The notes under the pieces were generated by a model. It searched no databases, was not told where the DNA came from, and was given only the letters and a program-made list of their open reading frames with translations. Below are positions 60,920-64,000 of a stretch of DNA of 64,000 bases, in pieces. The first letter of the stretch is position 1; each line of letters starts with the position of its first letter. Made by a program: the position numbers and the translations under genes. This DNA comes from PALSA-1004 sp041483135 (GTDB lineage Bacteria > Pseudomonadota > Gammaproteobacteria > Burkholderiales > SG8-41), in contig JBGPFE010000010.1 of assembly GCA_041483135.1 (NCBI GenBank), forward strand, positions 49,395-113,394. The letters are read 5' to 3'.

Positions 60920-62047
60920 TCACCTCCACCACACCCACAGCGGCGTCTGCATCCACGCGCCGAGCACCACGATCCAGATGATGGTGATCGGGATGAATAC
61001 CTTCCAGCCGAGCCGCATGATCTGGTCGTAGCGGTAGCGCGGGAAGGTCGCGCGGAACCACAGAAAACTCGATACCACCGCGAAAAGCTTGAGGAACAGC
61101 CAGCCGAAATTGCCGTCGGCGAGCCATGGCAGACCTATTGCGTTCGCGAGCACCGCGGGTATTGGCGACAGCCAGCCGCCGAGAAACATGATCGAGCACA
61201 TGGTCGACACCAGGATCATGTTCGCGTATTCGGCGAGGAAGAACACCGCGAACGTCATGCCCGAATATTCGACGTGGAAACCGGCGACGATTTCCGATTC
61301 TCCCTCGGCGACGTCGAACGGCGAACGGTTGGTTTCGGCGACGCCCGCAATCAGATACACCAGGAAAAAAGGAAACAGCGGGATGACGAACCAGTTGAGC
61401 GCGCCGTAATTGCCCCGCTGGCCGTTGACGATATCGGTGAGGTTCAGACTTTGCGCCGCCATCAGCACGCCGACCAGCGCAAAACCCATCGCGATCTCGT
61501 ACGACACCATCTGCGCCGCCGAGCGCAGCGAGCCGAGGAAAGCATATTTCGAATTCGACGCCCAGCCGGCGATGATGATGCCGTAGACGCCCATCGAAGT
61601 GATCGCCATGATGTAGAGCAGGCCGGCGTCGATGTTCGCCAGCACCAGCTCCGGACTGAACGGCACCACCGCCCACGCGGCGAGCGCCGGCATCAGCGCC
61701 ATGATAGGCGCCACCACGAACAGGAATTTGTTGGCCCCTGCCGGCACGATGATTTCCTTGACCAGCAGTTTCAGGCCGTCGGCGATCGGCTGCAGCAGAC
61801 CGAGCGGACCGACGCGGTTGGGACCGATGCGCACCTGCATCCAGCCGATCAGCTTGCGCTCCCATAGCGTCAGGTAAGCCACCCCCAGCATCAGCGGCAC
61901 CACGATGCAAACTATCGACAGCAATATCTTGATCGTATACAGCACGTATGGCGCAAGCTCGTAACCGAACACCCAGACGACCGCCGCGCCAAGCAGCCCC
62001 CAGAGCCATGCGCCGGCGTTCATCAGCGGTTGCAGCACGGCATTCAC
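60920..62047 (-). CDS. nuoH: NADH-quinone oxidoreductase subunit H (GTG start)
   Basis: The 375-residue membrane protein has about eight helices. Family marks are MQVRIGPNRVGPLGLLQPIA, the loop AEGESEIVAGFHVEYSGM at the quinone cavity and FLAEYANMI. It connects the peripheral arm to the proton-pumping arm. The start is GTG at 62047, overlapping the nuoG stop as GTGA; an ATG at 62023 is an alternative. Confidence 0.96.
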   Translation of the reverse strand: MNAVLQPLMNAGAWLWGLLGAAVVWVFGYELAPYVLYTIKILLSIVCIVVPLMLGVAYLTLWERKLIGWMQVRIGPNRVGPLGLLQPIADGLKLLVKEIIVPAGANKFLFVVAPIMALMPALAAWAVVPFSPELVLANIDAGLLYIMAITSMGVYGIIIAGWASNSKYAFLGSLRSAAQMVSYEIAMGFALVGVLMAAQSLNLTDIVNGQRGNYGALNWFVIPLFPFFLVYLIAGVAETNRSPFDVAEGESEIVAGFHVEYSGMTFAVFFLAEYANMILVSTMCSIMFLGGWLSPIPAVLANAIGLPWLADGNFGWLFLKLFAVVSSFLWFRATFPRYRYDQIMRLGWKVFIPITIIWIVVLGAWMQTPLWVWWR

Positions 62048-64000
62048 ACGGCCACTTTATGGTGTGCCGCAACGCGTTCGGCGGTGACGGTGCCGAGCAT
62101 GCCGCCAAGCCTGGCGGTGAGTGGATGCGCCGCCGGCACGCGAATGCAGTTCGCGGGCAGGTTGTCATCGCGTACCGCGGTCAACACTGCTACGCCGCTG
62201 CCTTGCGTGATTTTCACCGCGTCGCCGTCGCGCAGGCCGAGCTGACCGAACAGCGCGCCATTCATCGCCGCCACCGGCTCCCCGGCATCGTGCGTTTTTT
62301 GCAGCGATGCCGCGCGGCGCACGATCGCGTCAGCCTGGTAAATCGGCACTTCGCCGATGCGCTCGATGCCAGAGCGTGCCGCCTCGAGCTTGCCGACGAC
62401 AGCGCTCTGCAACCGATTGTTGAGGCGAGCGGAGATATCGCTGCCGCCGAGCGCTTCCTTGAACACCATATCGCTGCTGTCGTAATCGAAGCCGGCGAGA
62501 CCAAGCAGGTTGCCGAGCACGCGCAGCACTTTCCACGCCGGCCGGGTTTCCGCCAGCGGCTGCACCACGCCTCTGAAGCTCTGCACCCTGCCCTCGGTGC
62601 TGACGAACGCGCCCGAAGTCTCGGTAAACGGCGAGATCGGCAGCAACGCGTGCGCATAATCGAGCGCCTTGTGCTGGTATGGGGACAATGCCACGACAAA
62701 CTCGGCCTGCTTCATCGCCGCCATCGCCTGTGCGGGGTCGTAGCAATCGAGTTCAGGCTCGACGCCGAGCAGTACGCAGGCTTTGCGCGGCTGGGCAATC
62801 ATCTGCGACGCATTCAATCCGCCCTCCGGCAGGCAGCCGGCGAAATATCCGCCGACGCCGTTGGCGGCTTCGCCGAGGAAACCGAATGTGGCACCCAGCA
62901 GGTCGGCAAGCGTCTGCGCAAGCGCGTGCAGTTGCGTTGCGGCGGGATGATGCTGGGCAAGATTACCGAGGAAGATGCCGACGCTCTTGCCCGATGCCAA
63001 GCTGTCGGCGATGCGCCTGGCTGCATCACCGGCCTCCACACCCGCAATCGCCGACTGCAGTTCGGCCGGCACTGCAGCGTGCTTCGCCTGCGCCACGGCC
63101 TGAATGACTTGCGCAAGCGCATGGGCAAGCCCGCTCGGCGCCACAATCGTCTTGTTGGCAACGCGCAGCAGCAGATCGTCATCGACCGGATTGATCAGGT
63201 TGACCTGCAAGCGTTTCTTCGCCGCCTGGCGCAGGCGATGCGCGAGCAGCGGATGATCTTTCCTGAGCGTGCTGCCGATCACCAGCACGCGCTCGAGCTG
63301 CGGGATATCGGTGATCTTCATGCCAAGCCACGGGACGCCTGCGAGCAGGGAATCTGCGCTGAAGTCGGACTGGCGCGTGCGAAAATCGATATTGTTGCTG
63401 CCGATCCCGCGCATGAGCTTTTGAAGCAGATATAGCTCTTCGAGCGTCTGGTGCGGCGTCGCGAGCGCGCCGATTTGTCCGGCGCCGTGTTTGTCGCGGA
63501 TTTTCCTGAGGCCGCTGGCCACGAACTCGAGCGCCACCTGCCAGTCGACTTCAGCCCATGCGCCATTCTGCTTGATCATCGGCTTCGTGAGCCGCGACGC
63601 GGAATTCAATCCCTCATACGAGAAGCGGTCCTTGTCGGACAACCAGCACTCGTTGATGGCCTCGTTCTCGCGCGGCAGCACGCGCATCACCCGGTTCTGC
63701 TTGACCTGCACCGTCAGGTTCGAGCCAAGACCGCAATGCGGGCTGACCGAAGGGTGGCGCGTCAGCTCCCAGGTGCGCGCGCTGTAGCGGAACGGCTTCG
63801 AGGTCAGCGCGCCGACCGGGCACAGGTCGATCACGTTGCCGGACAGCTCGGAATCGACGGTCTTGCCGACGAACGCGATGATTTCCGCATGCTCGCCGCG
63901 GCCGATCATGCCGAGCTCCATGACACCGGCGATCTCCTGGCCGAAGCGCACGCAGCGCGTGCAGTGGATGCAGCGCGTCATGTCGGTCGAGATCAGCGGC
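62044..64000 (-). CDS. nuoG: NADH-quinone oxidoreductase subunit G, 5' end beyond the window
   Basis: The 651 visible codons include the [4Fe-4S] ligand motif MTRCIHCTRCVRFGQEI, the LCPVGALTSKPFRY segment and a long C-terminal molybdopterin-oxidoreductase-like domain (CGLGSNLTVQVK, then WLSDKDRFSYEGLNS). The frame runs on past base 64000, so the N-terminal [2Fe-2S] domain is outside. NuoG carries part of the Fe-S chain in the NADH dehydrogenase arm. Its stop overlaps nuoH by four bases. Confidence 0.96.
   Translation of the reverse strand, partial: PLISTDMTRCIHCTRCVRFGQEIAGVMELGMIGRGEHAEIIAFVGKTVDSELSGNVIDLCPVGALTSKPFRYSARTWELTRHPSVSPHCGLGSNLTVQVKQNRVMRVLPRENEAINECWLSDKDRFSYEGLNSASRLTKPMIKQNGAWAEVDWQVALEFVASGLRKIRDKHGAGQIGALATPHQTLEELYLLQKLMRGIGSNNIDFRTRQSDFSADSLLAGVPWLGMKITDIPQLERVLVIGSTLRKDHPLLAHRLRQAAKKRLQVNLINPVDDDLLLRVANKTIVAPSGLAHALAQVIQAVAQAKHAAVPAELQSAIAGVEAGDAARRIADSLASGKSVGIFLGNLAQHHPAATQLHALAQTLADLLGATFGFLGEAANGVGGYFAGCLPEGGLNASQMIAQPRKACVLLGVEPELDCYDPAQAMAAMKQAEFVVALSPYQHKALDYAHALLPISPFTETSGAFVSTEGRVQSFRGVVQPLAETRPAWKVLRVLGNLLGLAGFDYDSSDMVFKEALGGSDISARLNNRLQSAVVGKLEAARSGIERIGEVPIYQADAIVRRAASLQKTHDAGEPVAAMNGALFGQLGLRDGDAVKITQGSGVAVLTAVRDDNLPANCIRVPAAHPLTARLGGMLGTVTAERVAAHHKVAV

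Noticed and set aside
63341..63360. Possible third copy of the inserted element in nuoG (GCCTGCGAGCAGGGA)
   Set aside because: Only about 15 bases match and they code for normal nuoG residues; chance similarity is likely.

Overview
The window is GC-rich, gene-dense bacterial chromosome. Several features suggest a betaproteobacterium, probably of the Burkholderiales type: six Bug-family (TctC-like) periplasmic receptors, a GTGA-coupled nuo operon followed by a NUDIX gene, a stand-alone DsbB and an RpfF-type DSF synthase. The genus cannot be named from the sequence. I saw no rRNA, tRNA, CRISPR array, phage genes or intact insertion sequence.

Layout. 1-8.9 kb holds mixed metabolic and envelope genes: a partial 2-hydroxyacid dehydrogenase, a cysteine desulfurase, a DsbC-like oxidoreductase, an ATP-grasp protein, a Bug receptor, an acetyltransferase and a secreted LVIVD-type protein. 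8.9-11.9 kb encodes a two-subunit molybdenum hydroxylase of the isoquinoline oxidoreductase type. 12.0-16.3 kb has three overlapping paralogous ABC-type substrate-binding proteins behind a creatinase/M24-fold gene. 16.6-33.2 kb is a long, almost entirely minus-strand catabolic region: FMN-dependent oxidase, aldo/keto reductase, nitrilase, HIBADH-type dehydrogenase, rhodanese, 2-oxoacid dehydrogenase E2/E1beta/E1alpha without E3, a second M24 protein, and three paralogous DHPON-hydrolase-like alpha/beta hydrolases interleaved with three Bug receptors. A THI5/NMT1-like binding protein and a divergent FadR-type regulator sit at its head, separated by an AT-rich gap full of ATTGGTT half-sites. A sixth group from 35.2 to 50.3 kb mixes Bug receptors, a spermidine-synthase-like membrane protein, a second Mo hydroxylase, a small coiled-coil protein, an amidohydrolase, DsbB, ArfB, a sugar dehydrogenase, dodecin and an acyltransferase/acyl-ligase fusion.

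48.1-53.8 kb looks like a fatty-acid signalling module: the acyltransferase/ligase is divergent from an RpfF homologue, which is followed by a tiny membrane ORF and a MerR-HTH-PAS-GGDEF-EAL protein. 53.8-64.0 kb is a NUDIX hydrolase and nuoN-M-L-K-J-I-H-G of respiratory complex I on the minus strand; nuoG runs off the end.

The most unusual signals are: (1) the RpfF/MerR-PAS-GGDEF-EAL arrangement; (2) a 165-bp in-frame insertion with 13-bp flanking direct repeats inside the sugar dehydrogenase gene, related to an intergenic element near 11.3 kb; (3) five or more intergenic elements built as arrays of short direct repeats mirrored by inverted arrays, each with its own unit sequence; (4) the threefold hydrolase/Bug duplication, one Bug copy having a one-base frameshift between signal peptide and mature protein; and (5) enzymes whose usual catalytic or metal residues appear changed. 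There are ten solute-binding proteins and no permease, so transport must depend on genes elsewhere. Function assignments rest on motif reading by eye; no database search was possible.
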